Source: Promethearchaeota archaeon (GTDB taxonomy: Archaea; Asgardarchaeota; Lokiarchaeia; Sigynarchaeales; SOKP01). From it: a DNA stretch of 64,000 nucleotides. The position numbers and the translations under genes are program-made. Shown here in pieces: positions 8,263 to 17,905 of this stretch. The DNA is taken from positions 1 through 64,000 of the forward strand of contig JABXKC010000013.1 of the NCBI GenBank assembly GCA_013375495.1, written 5' to 3'. Within the stretch, counting starts at the first letter, position 1; each line of letters starts with the position of its first letter. A model generated the notes under the pieces. It was not told where the DNA came from. It saw nothing but the letters and a program-made list of their open reading frames with translations, and ran no database searches.

Positions 8263-8862
8263 ATGAACTTAATTTTCTTCATAAAATCGGTAACAATTGA
8301 CATTAGTAAATACACAATTAAAGATATTCCAGGATCTTCCGGAAGGTTTGATGTTATCTCGAGGTGTGTCTTATCGGCACTTACACTGAACAACAAACTT
8401 GAAAAAGGTGTTCAAATTTGGATTTTTCTTGATAAGTACGGAACATTTATTTTTGACTCTGATCTGTTCAATGATGAGCGTTTTCCAAAAAACGAAATTC
8501 TTTTGACAAATTTTTTCGTAGAATATATTAAAAAAGCGAATAAACAAGAAAAGTATCCTGAAACACCAATAGACTCAATAAAATACTCAAAATTATATAT
8601 ATTTGATGCTATTAAGAATTTCGTTGAAAAAAAATATAAAATCTATGTGTTAAACGAGGATGGAATTGATTTTAGAAAAGAATTTGAGGAATTGAGTTCA
8701 AAGGATAATTTGTTATTTATTCTAGGAGATCAAAGCGGCGATCTCCTTAACAATGAAGAATTGAAGAAGTTCAATTTGACCAACTTGAGCTTAGGAAATC
8801 GCTCTTACTTAGCATCTTCTACGATTCGATTAATTAAAATGAATTTGCAATTATTTATATGA
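8263..8862 (+). CDS. trmY: tRNA pseudouridine-54 N1-methyltransferase TrmY
   Basis: A SPOUT-class SAM-dependent enzyme that makes 1-methylpseudouridine at position 54 in the T-loop of archaeal tRNAs. Family features visible are the N-terminal DIPGSSGRFDVISRCVLSAL region, the trefoil-knot segment LLFILGDQSGDL (near residue 150) and the C-terminal LSLGNRSYLASSTIRLI. The length of 199 residues is typical. ATG at 8263 lies about 40 bases after a TTTATAATAT box with no clear ribosome binding site, so the mRNA may have a very short leader. Confidence 0.9.
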   Translation: MNLIFFIKSVTIDISKYTIKDIPGSSGRFDVISRCVLSALTLNNKLEKGVQIWIFLDKYGTFIFDSDLFNDERFPKNEILLTNFFVEYIKKANKQEKYPETPIDSIKYSKLYIFDAIKNFVEKKYKIYVLNEDGIDFRKEFEELSSKDNLLFILGDQSGDLLNNEELKKFNLTNLSLGNRSYLASSTIRLIKMNLQLFI

Positions 8863-8926
8863 AAAATTTTTTATTATAGAGTACTTTTAAATTTAATTAT
8901 CGTCAATACTTATTTAGGCAGAAATA

Positions 8927-9628
8927 TTGAGTAAACCAGAGCAAACTAATATTAAACGGAGCAATCAGCGAAGAGTTTTAAATAAATTTGTTGATCTTCC
9001 GGTTAAGCTGTTAATTAGATCCGGATTTACACCAAATATATTGTCGTTTTGTGGTTTTTTCTGTTCTATAACTGTTGCTGTTTTATTAGCATGGGGAGGA
9101 TTACATTTTCCTTTTCCAATAGCGTGGATTCTCCCATTTGTGATGTTTTGGGCTGGTGCTTTTGATGTGTTTGACGGAGAAGTAGCCCGGAGGACAGGTA
9201 ATATATCAAAATCGGGAGCTTTTTTAGATTCGAACTTAGACCGCCTTTCTGATGCAATCTTAGTCTTAGGATTAATAATGGGCGGGTATTTTAAAATGGG
9301 TGAATATTTTAATTATATAATTGGATTTGTGATATTATTTTTAATTATCATGATTTCTTATATTCGAGCCAGAGCTGAAAACGAAGGCATTGTTATGAAA
9401 GGCGTAGGCTTTATGGAAAGAGCAGAAAGATTAATTATACTCTGGTTTGCCTTTATCGCCGAATTTTGGATTTTTTATCTATCAAACCTTTTATATGGAA
9501 CTCCTTTCACATTATTTTTCCCTATATTCACAATAATATTTACAGGGTTGCTTACTTTAACTATAGTTCAAAGATTAATATTTTCCTTTAAATCATTGAG
9601 CAAAATTGAAACGCAAGATAAAAATTAA
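8927..9628 (+). CDS. CDP-alcohol phosphatidyltransferase family protein
   Basis: An integral membrane enzyme that transfers a phospho-alcohol onto CDP-archaeol-type lipid donors. The catalytic motif DG-x2-AR-x8-G-x3-D-x3-D is intact (FDVFDGEVARRTGN...GAFLDSNLDRLSD, about residues 82-112). It has 233 residues and about six transmembrane segments. Archaeal homologues include archaetidylinositol-phosphate and archaetidylserine synthases; the substrate cannot be told here. TTG at 8927 is the start, with only a weak AGG upstream. It follows trmY by 64 bases on the same strand. Confidence 0.88.
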   Translation: MSKPEQTNIKRSNQRRVLNKFVDLPVKLLIRSGFTPNILSFCGFFCSITVAVLLAWGGLHFPFPIAWILPFVMFWAGAFDVFDGEVARRTGNISKSGAFLDSNLDRLSDAILVLGLIMGGYFKMGEYFNYIIGFVILFLIIMISYIRARAENEGIVMKGVGFMERAERLIILWFAFIAEFWIFYLSNLLYGTPFTLFFPIFTIIFTGLLTLTIVQRLIFSFKSLSKIETQDKN

Positions 9629-9767
9629 CCACTACTCTTTGTAAGAAAACCTTATTAGGGAAAATGTTTACTATGTCTCTAAGCGAAAGAATAAATTTTT
9701 TAAAGTTTGTCTTATTCTAAGACATAGAAATAAAACATAATTACTTATAGAAAAAAGCTGAAAAATC

Positions 9768-10040
9768 ATTCCAAAGAAAAGAAGAAGTGGCGGTAAAACT
9801 GGCTCAAGTAAGGGAAGTTACAAAAATGTTCAATGTAGTAAATGTGGGCGTTCTGTTCCTCGAAGTAAGGCTAAGGCAGTAACTAGGCGAACTTCTTTAG
9901 TTGATGGGAGAATGTATACTGAGTTGAAGAAAACTGGAACGATTATTCAATCCCCAAGTTCAAAAAAATATTATTGTATAAGTTGCGCTGTTCATAGTCA
10001 TCAAGTTAGTCAAAGAAGTAAAGCTTCAAGAAAATTTTAA
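9768..10040 (+). CDS. rps26e: Small-subunit ribosomal protein eS26, ATT start
   Basis: A 90-residue zinc-ribbon ribosomal protein. It begins (I/M)PKKRRSGGKTG and carries Cys23-x2-Cys26 and Cys70-x2-Cys73 as zinc ligands, with CSKCGRSVPRSKAKAV typical of eS26. The family begins MPKKR, so the initiator must be the codon before CCA, which is ATT at 9768. The in-frame TGA at 9759-9761 leaves only AAA, ATC and ATT ahead of it. A TATA-like TTACTTATAG at 9741-9750 lies about 25 bases upstream, so the transcript may be nearly leaderless. It converges with the next gene, with a 1-base gap. Confidence 0.93.
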   Translation: MPKKRRSGGKTGSSKGSYKNVQCSKCGRSVPRSKAKAVTRRTSLVDGRMYTELKKTGTIIQSPSSKKYYCISCAVHSHQVSQRSKASRKF

Positions 10041-10041
10041 G

Positions 10042-12042
10042 TTATATATTTAGAGCTTTGAAGAAAGAAGGCAACGAATAGATAATTTCGCATTCGTTTT
10101 TTGATACAACTTCAATGATCGCTCTGATTAAATAAGTATCTTTCAATTGTGCACTTGGATTGTAAATTTTAACTTTTGATGTAGGTTTAAATTTAAGTGT
10201 ATAGTTTTCAGCGATTCCAGTAACTATTTCGTCCGTTTTAAGAATGATACCTAATAATCCTAGTTCATAATGAGAAACTATGAAAAGATACTTAGAAACG
10301 CCTTTAACTCCCATCTTTTCAAAGTGAACTACTTCTAAGTAATCTTCTTGTAACTCCTGGGGAAGTTTGATATAAGGAATAATTTTCTTTTTCCCAGTAA
10401 TGTATGGAAACGGAGTGTAAAAGAGGATATTGAAAGTGGAGATTTTTTTGATTTGATCGTTATATTTCTCTACGTCTTTTACCGAATAAGCTTTATTAAG
10501 CAAGACATCTAATTTATCTACCATAATATCTTCTGTAGAGTACCCATTCAAAACGGTTGCGATGTAAGAGCGTTTTAACTTTTCTATTAAGATGTCGCTC
10601 CTGATTTTTAGCTTATAGTCAATGCTGATCTCTAACGCTTCGTTGTAAAGATTTGCTGCTAATTGTGAATGACCTAACGCTAAAAAATAATCTCCAAGCT
10701 CGCTAAAAACGATAATAGCGTCTAAAAAGTTCTTTTCCATATCCATATTTGAGATTTCTTCCATAATAGCCATCGCAGTCTCTCCTTCTTCTCCTTGAAT
10801 GTAAAGAGCAATAGATTTACCAATCGCACATTTAAGTTTGAGACGTTCGTCGCTATAGATGTCAGCAAGCTCTTCAGTAAAGTTATAAGCCATTATAGCA
10901 TTATTATAGAGTCCATGAAACAATAAGATCAACGCTTTTACATAATTTAAAGTTAAACAGGTTTGATGATTATGAATTATTGTAGAAAATAGCGCTGCTC
11001 TTTCCAAAGAATCTATAGCGTTATTTACTCTCCCTAAAGAAATCAAAATAAAGGCTCTTAAGAATTCCATCTTTGAAATTTCGCTACATATTAACTTTTC
11101 GACGATTTCATAATTTTTTAAATTAGTTAATTGACCAGAGGCTATTTGCAAAAGTGAAATTAAGAATCCATTCCCCTTCTTTAAATATTTTACTGCGTTT
11201 TTAGAATCGTGCTTCTCAATCGCTTTACGAGCTTGTATTAGATATTCACGAGATATTTTTAGATTTTCAAGGAAATTTATGATTCCAGATACTAGTTCCT
11301 CTTCACTATTTGCAAGTTTCTGGTTTTCAATATATTTTTCACAAATTGTGATTTCTTGATCATACTTGCTTGTACCTATTTCAAACTTAACGGGTTCCTT
11401 TTGACTATCAACATCATGTGCATCTTGGGTCACGATTGAATCTTGGGTAACACTGATTGCCTTTTCAATTAACCATGTTATCTTTTCTTCAGCAGGATAT
11501 ATTTTAGAGCGCTCTATCATATACGAAAGCGTGTAGTTCAAACTTTTCTTCCAAGTGTTTTTGAAATAGCTCCTTAGTTGCTTATTAGAAATTGTTCGAT
11601 GAATTTTTAATAGAAAACTAGAAAGAGATAAAATGTTTATCTTTCCGTGGAAAAACAAATTAGCGTTTTTAACGAGTTTAAAATCGTCAGAAACTAAATT
11701 AATAGAACTGTTATTATCCTCTTTACGTAATTTCTGAGATAAACATAATAAGGATAAATCCGGATCTTGGGCGGGGAAGCGAATTCCTTGCTGGCTAAGG
11801 TCGTTTTTAATAGTTTCAATTTGTGAATTTTCAATCTTTTCGATCTTTACGATTTTTTGAAATTTTTCTCGAAAAGTATTAGACGCTTTAATTTCATCAA
11901 AAACTACGGCGCTAATGTAATAATTAAACCCTAAATCTAAACCTGCTTGATGTAAATTTTCCAGAATATTTTTTACTCTAATAGAATTCATACAAATAAA
12001 GAAATTTGCATCGAATACAATTATTTCATTTTTCGTTGGCAT
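10042..12042 (-). CDS. PIN domain fused to TPR-like helical repeats
   Basis: A 666-residue protein. The N-terminal ~135 residues form a PIN nuclease-like domain with the acidic set in the expected order: D11 (VFDANFF), E50 (VVFDEIKAS), D93/D95 (DPDLSLL) and D119/D120 (LVSDDFKLV). The remainder, about residues 230-520, is a run of helix pairs of TPR type (for example AIMAYNFTEELADIY, AANLYNEALEIS). The C-terminal ~120 residues are beta-rich. Most archaeal PIN proteins are short toxin ribonucleases or Nob1, so this fusion is unusual and suggests an RNase recruited to a partner by the repeats. No antitoxin gene is adjacent. Confidence 0.75.
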   Translation of the reverse strand: MPTKNEIIVFDANFFICMNSIRVKNILENLHQAGLDLGFNYYISAVVFDEIKASNTFREKFQKIVKIEKIENSQIETIKNDLSQQGIRFPAQDPDLSLLCLSQKLRKEDNNSSINLVSDDFKLVKNANLFFHGKINILSLSSFLLKIHRTISNKQLRSYFKNTWKKSLNYTLSYMIERSKIYPAEEKITWLIEKAISVTQDSIVTQDAHDVDSQKEPVKFEIGTSKYDQEITICEKYIENQKLANSEEELVSGIINFLENLKISREYLIQARKAIEKHDSKNAVKYLKKGNGFLISLLQIASGQLTNLKNYEIVEKLICSEISKMEFLRAFILISLGRVNNAIDSLERAALFSTIIHNHQTCLTLNYVKALILLFHGLYNNAIMAYNFTEELADIYSDERLKLKCAIGKSIALYIQGEEGETAMAIMEEISNMDMEKNFLDAIIVFSELGDYFLALGHSQLAANLYNEALEISIDYKLKIRSDILIEKLKRSYIATVLNGYSTEDIMVDKLDVLLNKAYSVKDVEKYNDQIKKISTFNILFYTPFPYITGKKKIIPYIKLPQELQEDYLEVVHFEKMGVKGVSKYLFIVSHYELGLLGIILKTDEIVTGIAENYTLKFKPTSKVKIYNPSAQLKDTYLIRAIIEVVSKNECEIIYSLPSFFKALNI

Positions 12043-12162
12043 AATAACATGGAACTTATTTTATCATCTTAAAGTAAAGTTAATTCTTTTAACACTTTTT
12101 AGATATTAATAATTATATTAAATCTCTAGTATTTTTCAAAATCTAAGATTCGGTGGTTTTTT

Positions 12163-12675
12163 ATTAAAATTATTAGTGTAATTGGGTATTCTGGAAGCGG
12201 AAAGACACACCTTATTGAAAATCTTATAAAGAAATTGAAGTTTGAACTAAACTTTGAAGTAGGTGTAATAAAATATATACACAATCATCGGATCGACGAA
12301 GAAGGAAAAGATTCGTTTAGATTCTCTCAATCAGGCGCAGTGTTTTCCATTATAAAAAATAGATTTGATGAAAGTGCAATTTTTCTAAAGAAGGAAGTCA
12401 TTTTAAACGATTTAATACAATGGCTTGATGACAGCCCGTTTAAATTAGATGTGATTTTTTTTGAGAGTTTTAGGAATCTACCTTACCCAACTATTTTATG
12501 TGTAGAAGATTTAAATCATATAGGAGCACAATTAAATGAAAACGTTAAAATGATATCTGGTCTAATTACTATGAGTGATTTTACTCAAAGCGAAGGATTT
12601 AGACTACCAGTAGTTGATATCGAAAGAAATTTCAAAGAATTCTGTAGCTTATTTGAGCTATTCAAAAAACCTTAA
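12163..12675 (+). CDS. mobB: Molybdopterin-guanine dinucleotide biosynthesis protein MobB, ATT start
   Basis: A P-loop GTPase-like protein that helps attach GMP to molybdopterin (or handles a tungsten/molybdenum cofactor). The P-loop GYSGSGKT is at residues 8-15 and the family pattern KIISVIGYSGSGKT begins the protein. From the in-frame TAG at 12127-12129 to the P-loop there is no ATG, GTG or TTG. ATT at 12163 lies six bases after GGTGG (12152-12156) and gives the family start. The next ATG is far downstream, and TTG 12235 would lose the P-loop. Length is 170 residues. It converges with the next gene. Confidence 0.88.
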   Translation: MKIISVIGYSGSGKTHLIENLIKKLKFELNFEVGVIKYIHNHRIDEEGKDSFRFSQSGAVFSIIKNRFDESAIFLKKEVILNDLIQWLDDSPFKLDVIFFESFRNLPYPTILCVEDLNHIGAQLNENVKMISGLITMSDFTQSEGFRLPVVDIERNFKEFCSLFELFKKP

Positions 12676-12687
12676 GGATCAATGTGG

Positions 12688-14601
12688 TTATCTCAAATTT
12701 TCCCAGATAACCGAGATTTGCCGGCAAATAAATTCCAAGTCTTGAATGTTTTCCATATCATTTGTGTTTTCAATAAGGTAATCCCTTAAAACTTCATAAG
12801 GTTCAGATTTTTTGCCACATTCTTTAATTAAACCACGTATCTTTAAAATAAAATTATTAATTGGAATGATAAGCCCACTGATTAACCATTCTTCGAATAT
12901 TAAATTATTCGAAGATAAGAAGTTAAAGGTGATGAGAAATCTATCAAAATCTTCATATTGATAAAAGTGTTTTTCGGGAATTTGTATATTGTAATTATCT
13001 AAATCTTTTAAAAGGGTATCTTTATTCAAGCTAATAATAACATCGGGCCAAACATCGTCTGAAACATTGAGATCGCTGAATATGAACAATTCTAATACCC
13101 TTAAAGCAATATTTCTCCCAATATATCTGCTTCTAGGGTCAATAAAGTTTTTTGATGCTTGTCCGGGGAGTTTTCTAATAAATATTTTATCTATAAGGAC
13201 ATAGAGCATTCTACAGATGTGATCAACAACTACTTTGAATGTTAGTGGTTCATTAATTGGGTTTTCTTCTAATATTTTGTTTTCACTTTCAATTAAACGT
13301 TTAATACTCGTGTTTATACTGTGTAAGAAAGCCCTGAAGAAGTCGTAGTTAATCTGAGAGAGATCCTTATTGAAAATAATTTTGAAAAACAGGTTTGGAT
13401 TTTCTAAATTCGATATAATTGAGAAATTATCCAAGAATTCTTGTACATCTTTTATGGTATTAGCATTGATTACATTATCTAATTTTTTATTAATTTTATT
13501 CAAGCCAATCTTAAAATCTTCAGGTAAAAACAACAGATCCCCAACTTCTAAAGCTTCTAAACTTCCGCTACCAAAGAAATATTTTGTGTACAATAAAAAC
13601 AAATTAAATTGTTGCGAGGGTAAATTGTTAGATTGGAATGTAGAGTAGAGCGTCGATTTCTTGTCAATAGTGTCAAAGATTCGAAGTAAGGAGTTTTTCT
13701 TTTCATTAGTGTAATCAAAATTCTGTAAAAATTCTTTCTTTATGATATCTAGTTTAGGAAAGACAGAGTCTTCAACTCTACTACAAACAAAATTCAAGAA
13801 ATCTAATAGCGGTGAAAAATTTTGGAGCAGATTACACTTTTTATAAAAGAAATATAAGAGATCCACTAGTTTATCTTTTGCGAAAGAATACTCATTAAGC
13901 GCAATTTCGTAGACTTTATCTCTACCATCTAATAGCTTATCATGAAATGTTTTTGGAACATCTTTAAAGTATTTTAAAAAGTAATATAAATACATGTGGT
14001 AATAATTATTGTACAACTCGTCGTGGCTGTTTTTGATGACTATTAAGAAATTAATAATATTATCACTTTCGCCATTTTCTAGTATAGCTCCGTCTAACAC
14101 CACATAAAATTTTTCTTCAAGAAGCATTCTCAAATTGACACCTAAGATCGCTACGACTAGATAAAGATAGCCAAAAGGAGAAGCAATTCCATTTGCGTTA
14201 TTGTTAAAAGCCTCGCTGAATTCCTTAAAATATTCCTGTTCTTCGGGAGAGATGTAATAGCTATATTCTAAAAATAGCTGGTCGTCAGATATTTTTTCCT
14301 TAATAATTAGATCTAAGGAATTAGTATCAAATCCACAAAACTTCTGTAGATAAAATTTAAAATAATCGTGAAAAAAATGGAAAAAGAAGGTGCTATAGGT
14401 TTTCTTAATGATTCTATTTTGGTTTTTAAATTTAAACTGTTCCCATTCTTTTCTAATTTCTTCTTTAAATTCTTTAAAGGAATTGTTATTAGATTCTAAA
14501 ATATCGAAAAATACTTGGGAATTCTTCTTAAACGTTAATTCTTTCCCTTTCGCTCTTTCTCCGATGGATTTCAGTATCGTATGTAATTCCTTATTTACCA
14601 C
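12688..14601 (-). CDS. Unrecognised 637-residue alpha-helical protein
   Basis: I do not recognise a family. The protein is rich in Phe, Leu, Ile, Asn and Lys, mostly predicted helix, with no signal peptide and no clear transmembrane segments. The hydrophobic stretch YLYLVVAILGVNLRMLL near residue 145 is the most membrane-like. There is one tryptophan-containing C-terminal helix (ICRQISVIWENLR). The start is GTG at 14601. Composition is like the 1203-residue unknown protein at 19.8 kb, but I see no shared motif. The closest neighbours (mobB, a PurM/HypE-like protein) give no functional hint. Confidence 0.65.
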   Translation of the reverse strand: MVNKELHTILKSIGERAKGKELTFKKNSQVFFDILESNNNSFKEFKEEIRKEWEQFKFKNQNRIIKKTYSTFFFHFFHDYFKFYLQKFCGFDTNSLDLIIKEKISDDQLFLEYSYYISPEEQEYFKEFSEAFNNNANGIASPFGYLYLVVAILGVNLRMLLEEKFYVVLDGAILENGESDNIINFLIVIKNSHDELYNNYYHMYLYYFLKYFKDVPKTFHDKLLDGRDKVYEIALNEYSFAKDKLVDLLYFFYKKCNLLQNFSPLLDFLNFVCSRVEDSVFPKLDIIKKEFLQNFDYTNEKKNSLLRIFDTIDKKSTLYSTFQSNNLPSQQFNLFLLYTKYFFGSGSLEALEVGDLLFLPEDFKIGLNKINKKLDNVINANTIKDVQEFLDNFSIISNLENPNLFFKIIFNKDLSQINYDFFRAFLHSINTSIKRLIESENKILEENPINEPLTFKVVVDHICRMLYVLIDKIFIRKLPGQASKNFIDPRSRYIGRNIALRVLELFIFSDLNVSDDVWPDVIISLNKDTLLKDLDNYNIQIPEKHFYQYEDFDRFLITFNFLSSNNLIFEEWLISGLIIPINNFILKIRGLIKECGKKSEPYEVLRDYLIENTNDMENIQDLEFICRQISVIWENLR

Positions 14602-14785
14602 AATAAATCAAAATTTAATTTAGTATAATATTAGAATATATTTAATCAAAACAACCCTTAGTTATAAAAATATAATCAAATGTATATATTACATGTGAAA
14701 ATTCAAAAATAAAAATCTTGGTAAAAGAAAAAAAAACTGATCTTTTATTTTAAGTATGCAATTTTGATATCAATTAGCTTATAAA

Positions 14786-15823
14786 TTACACAATTTTAGT
14801 AATTTCGTCGATCTCACTATAGCTCATTTGCGACTTCTTATGATTTTCATCGAGGATTAAATATTTCCCTTTTTCGGATGTAAAATTTCCAATGACTTCG
14901 GAATTAATCCCATTTTTTTTTAATAAATTAATTAAATCTTCAGTATAACGGTTATTAACTGAGATTAAGAGAGAACCAGACGAAATTGTGCTATATGGAT
15001 TTATTTTAAAAACTTTACTTAATTCCCGTGGTTCTGACAAAATATTTATTAGTTCTTTTTTAATCAATAATCCTAAATCAGACGCGATTGCTATTTCGGC
15101 AAGACCGCAAAATAGACCCCCTTCCGTCAAATCATGCATAGAAGTTAGAAGAAAATTTTCGTTGGATATTATGGCTTCATTATAGACGCTAATTCCTGGA
15201 TTATAAAGATAATTTTTACATTTTTCGATAAAATCATTGTCATAACCTTTTTGTTTTAATACCTCTTCTTTTTCACGAGCTATAATAGATGTTCCCTCAA
15301 TAAAAATTCCCTTGGTTAGGATAATTGAATCGTTTGCATGTGCTCCTGAAGATAGAACTAGTTTTTCCTTCTCCACTTCGCCAAGCAGAGAACCAATTAA
15401 TATTGGTCTATCAATGCCCGCAGTAATCTCTGTGTGACCACCAACAACGGTTATTCCTAAAGATTTACATGTGTCATGGATGTTTTTAAAAATGTATTCA
15501 ATTAAATCTCCATCAGTTAGCCCTGCAGGTAATAATATAGTTGATTGAAACCATTTTGGAGTGGCCCCTGTGCAAACAACATCGTTAACATTTACATGTA
15601 CAGCATAGTATCCAATTTCATCAGTTACAAATGTTATTGGATCGGTTTTAGCGACTAAATAGTTGTCACCCATATCAATTACAGCAGCATCTTCTCCTAT
15701 TTTGGAGCCTACAACGACTCTACTGTCTTTTAAATGAGTAGATGATACAAAATTTTCCAACATCTTATTGAGAAGATTATGCTTTAGCTTGCCGATAAGA
15801 AATTTATTGTGTTTCTCTCTCAT
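14786..15823 (-). CDS. AIR synthase-related protein (PurM/HypE/ThiL superfamily)
   Basis: A 345-residue ATP-binding protein of the PurM superfamily. Visible features are GSKIGEDAAVIDMG (residues 39-52), the VNVNDVVCTGATPKWF motif that binds ATP phosphates, VVGGHTEIT, and HDLTEGGLFCGLAEIA. HypE proteins, which make the cyanide ligand of NiFe hydrogenases, end in a PR(I/V)C cysteine; this one ends SEIDEITKIV and lacks that cysteine. It is therefore not a normal HypE but a HypE-like paralogue common in archaea, whose substrate is not known. ATG start at 15823. Confidence 0.8.
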   Translation of the reverse strand: MREKHNKFLIGKLKHNLLNKMLENFVSSTHLKDSRVVVGSKIGEDAAVIDMGDNYLVAKTDPITFVTDEIGYYAVHVNVNDVVCTGATPKWFQSTILLPAGLTDGDLIEYIFKNIHDTCKSLGITVVGGHTEITAGIDRPILIGSLLGEVEKEKLVLSSGAHANDSIILTKGIFIEGTSIIAREKEEVLKQKGYDNDFIEKCKNYLYNPGISVYNEAIISNENFLLTSMHDLTEGGLFCGLAEIAIASDLGLLIKKELINILSEPRELSKVFKINPYSTISSGSLLISVNNRYTEDLINLLKKNGINSEVIGNFTSEKGKYLILDENHKKSQMSYSEIDEITKIV

Positions 15824-16041
15824 AGCTTTAATTTATAATTAGAAGTATTTATTATATAAATATAGAAGAAACTACAAAAAATTTTTGAAATTTACCAATT
15901 TAAGGCTTTTTCAAGTATTTTTTTTAAATTTAACAAAATTCGACATTAAAAATTGGACTTAAATAAATTTATATAACTTTTACAATCTATTTTATACATA
16001 GTAGTAATTATTTAAATTGAAAATACACTTGTAAAAAAAGG

Positions 16042-16569
16042 TTGATTAAGATCGGGTTAGGTAAGGCGTTAGGTTTCAGTTTACTAGCTTTTATTGGTTT
16101 GAATTTTCTATTTATAATAATAGCGAAAACAATTAGTGGTGATTTAAATCTCCTTTTTGGCGCTATAAGTAGCGATCCATTAATCATATTACTCATTTTT
16201 TTCGGACCTATTATTAATATGCCCGGAAATGTTATAACTTCAATATATGGTCAAGTTACTTTAGGTCTCTTTGATGATTTGTTAATTCAAAACATAGGAT
16301 TCCTAGTTTCTCCATTTGTTGCATCATTAGTGGCGGGGCGCACTGGAGATGGTAAAGGAGGTAGTTTTGGAGGATGGATGCTTGCTGCACTGATAGGCTC
16401 TGCGGCTTTAGGGGTTTTAGCTTTTATTAGTCCAAGCACATTGTTATACTATTTTATTCCAGTAATTGATCCTGTTTTACTATTAATTGGATTTATATTA
16501 AGTGGGGTCGTAAACGGCATATTTTACGGTTGTTTCGCGCTATTATTTTCGAAGACAGAAATGTATTAA
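16042..16569 (+). CDS. Small polytopic membrane protein, unknown
   Basis: A 175-residue protein with about five hydrophobic segments and a glycine-rich loop (VAGRTGDGKGGSFGGW) near the middle. I recognise no family. The given start is TTG at 16042, but this sits directly on the AAAAAAGG ribosome binding site. ATT (16045) or ATC (16051) downstream would have more normal spacing. It converges with the next gene, with 16 bases between stops. The glycine-rich cytoplasmic loop resembles those of small transport proteins, but no function can be assigned. Confidence 0.6.
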   Translation: MIKIGLGKALGFSLLAFIGLNFLFIIIAKTISGDLNLLFGAISSDPLIILLIFFGPIINMPGNVITSIYGQVTLGLFDDLLIQNIGFLVSPFVASLVAGRTGDGKGGSFGGWMLAALIGSAALGVLAFISPSTLLYYFIPVIDPVLLLIGFILSGVVNGIFYGCFALLFSKTEMY

Positions 16570-16585
16570 GTATTTAACTTTCTGA

Positions 16586-17602
16586 TTATTTTTTCTTTTT
16601 ATATTTATGAGCTATAATCGAGTGTATTCCAAAGAGTAGATTGAAAAGAACAAAGATAGCAAATAGTCCTCCCGCTTGTAGGATCTGCATCTCAACGGCC
16701 ACAATTTTAGGAGCAATTTTTGAAACTTGGACATAAATTTTCATTATTATAAGAAATAAAGCGATTGTATCTACCTTAAGGATTTTTAACTTAGCTTTAA
16801 TGTAATCAACTCTATCATAAACAGTACCCAATATATATAAAAATAAGATAATATCGACTATAAACGAAGTAATGACATAAATTGGGTCTCCTGACACAGT
16901 GCTAAAAAATACTCCGTATAAATAATCAAAAAGGATGTATAAAGCGTAGAAGAGCGTAAGCAAAAAAAATAGAGTTAGATACGCTGAAAACTTCTTTGTT
17001 ATAATTAACCGAATAAAAGCGATTCCTAACAGACTTATATTTACCCAAAACATTATCTGGAGAATTCTTATAACAACTAAAAACAGTTCTGTTGGTGTGT
17101 GGCTGAAGAAGATAACTACTATTCTAATTATCCACCAATTTAGAAAACCAAAAACTAAAAATTCAATTAATCGAGTTATTATTCGAGATTTCTTCATTTT
17201 ATAAAGATAATCATCTATTTTTGTAGAGGTATCCATGCATATTTTAAATGCGAAAAATGCCATAAAAAACTGATTAACGGTTAGAGGAATAATAAAAAAT
17301 AATTCTGAAGTAGGGAAAAATATTGATTGGTATAAAATAAAGGTTAAAACTATCGAAAACGCATAAATAACTAAGAAGAACCACTTTTTCAATTCATTAA
17401 TTTGCTTAAAAAATGAAACGAGAAATAAAATTAGGGCAAAAAATAATAAACTTCCACCAAATATAAAAATGGATAAGCCAAGCAATACACTGGATAAAAA
17501 TTTATTTATAATAATCAGAATCCAAGTTAAGGCAAACGAGATTATAATAAAAATAAATACCGGTTTTTTAAATACGCCTTTAAGTCCAGCTATAAATCCC
17601 AT
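16586..17602 (-). CDS. Polytopic membrane protein, unknown
   Basis: A 338-residue protein with nine or ten hydrophobic helices rich in Ile, Leu and Phe, few charged residues outside short loops, and a basic tail (HKYKKKK) that should be cytoplasmic. No transport or enzyme motif is visible. It may be a lineage-specific Asgard membrane family. ATG at 17602. Its 3' end faces the small membrane protein gene at 16.0 kb. Confidence 0.6.
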   Translation of the reverse strand: MGFIAGLKGVFKKPVFIFIIISFALTWILIIINKFLSSVLLGLSIFIFGGSLLFFALILFLVSFFKQINELKKWFFLVIYAFSIVLTFILYQSIFFPTSELFFIIPLTVNQFFMAFFAFKICMDTSTKIDDYLYKMKKSRIITRLIEFLVFGFLNWWIIRIVVIFFSHTPTELFLVVIRILQIMFWVNISLLGIAFIRLIITKKFSAYLTLFFLLTLFYALYILFDYLYGVFFSTVSGDPIYVITSFIVDIILFLYILGTVYDRVDYIKAKLKILKVDTIALFLIIMKIYVQVSKIAPKIVAVEMQILQAGGLFAIFVLFNLLFGIHSIIAHKYKKKK

Positions 17603-17796
17603 ACGTTTTCCACTATTTAATTAGAATTAGTTGGAAGTTATTTAATCCAATTTACTTTAACATTACTTTCGCTATTATTTTAGATTTTAGTTTCGTGGTA
17701 TTAACCCCTTAATATATAGTTCACTCTTAGTTTAATATAAGAAAAACAATAATATATGCAAAATTGAGAATATAGCCCTAACTACGCTCAAAAATA

Positions 17797-17862
17797 GACA
17801 ATTTAGTAGGTAGTGGTGCAGATTACCGACAAAATAGGAAACAGCACTTCTACTCGAATTAC
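17797..17862 (+). ncRNA. Possible structured RNA or leader hairpin
   Basis: An imperfect hairpin lies in the 300-base gap before the small gene at 17906. GTAGTGGTGC (17810-17819) pairs with GCACTTCTAC (17844-17853) with one mismatch, and the flanks AATT/AATT can extend it. The 24-base loop is purine-rich. It could be part of the 5' leader of the downstream gene or a small RNA. The remainder of the gap (17603-17796) is AT-rich without other structure. Confidence 0.25.
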
Positions 17863-17905
17863 AAAGGGGTTTAATAATATAAATTTAGAATCTAAGGTGT
17901 AAAAA

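Noticed and set aside
10042..12042. Toxin-antitoxin module for the PIN protein
   Set aside because: No small antitoxin-like gene is adjacent, and the protein is several times longer than VapC toxins.
12235..12675. mobB starting at TTG 12235
   Set aside because: That start would remove the P-loop, which is coded in the same open frame just upstream.
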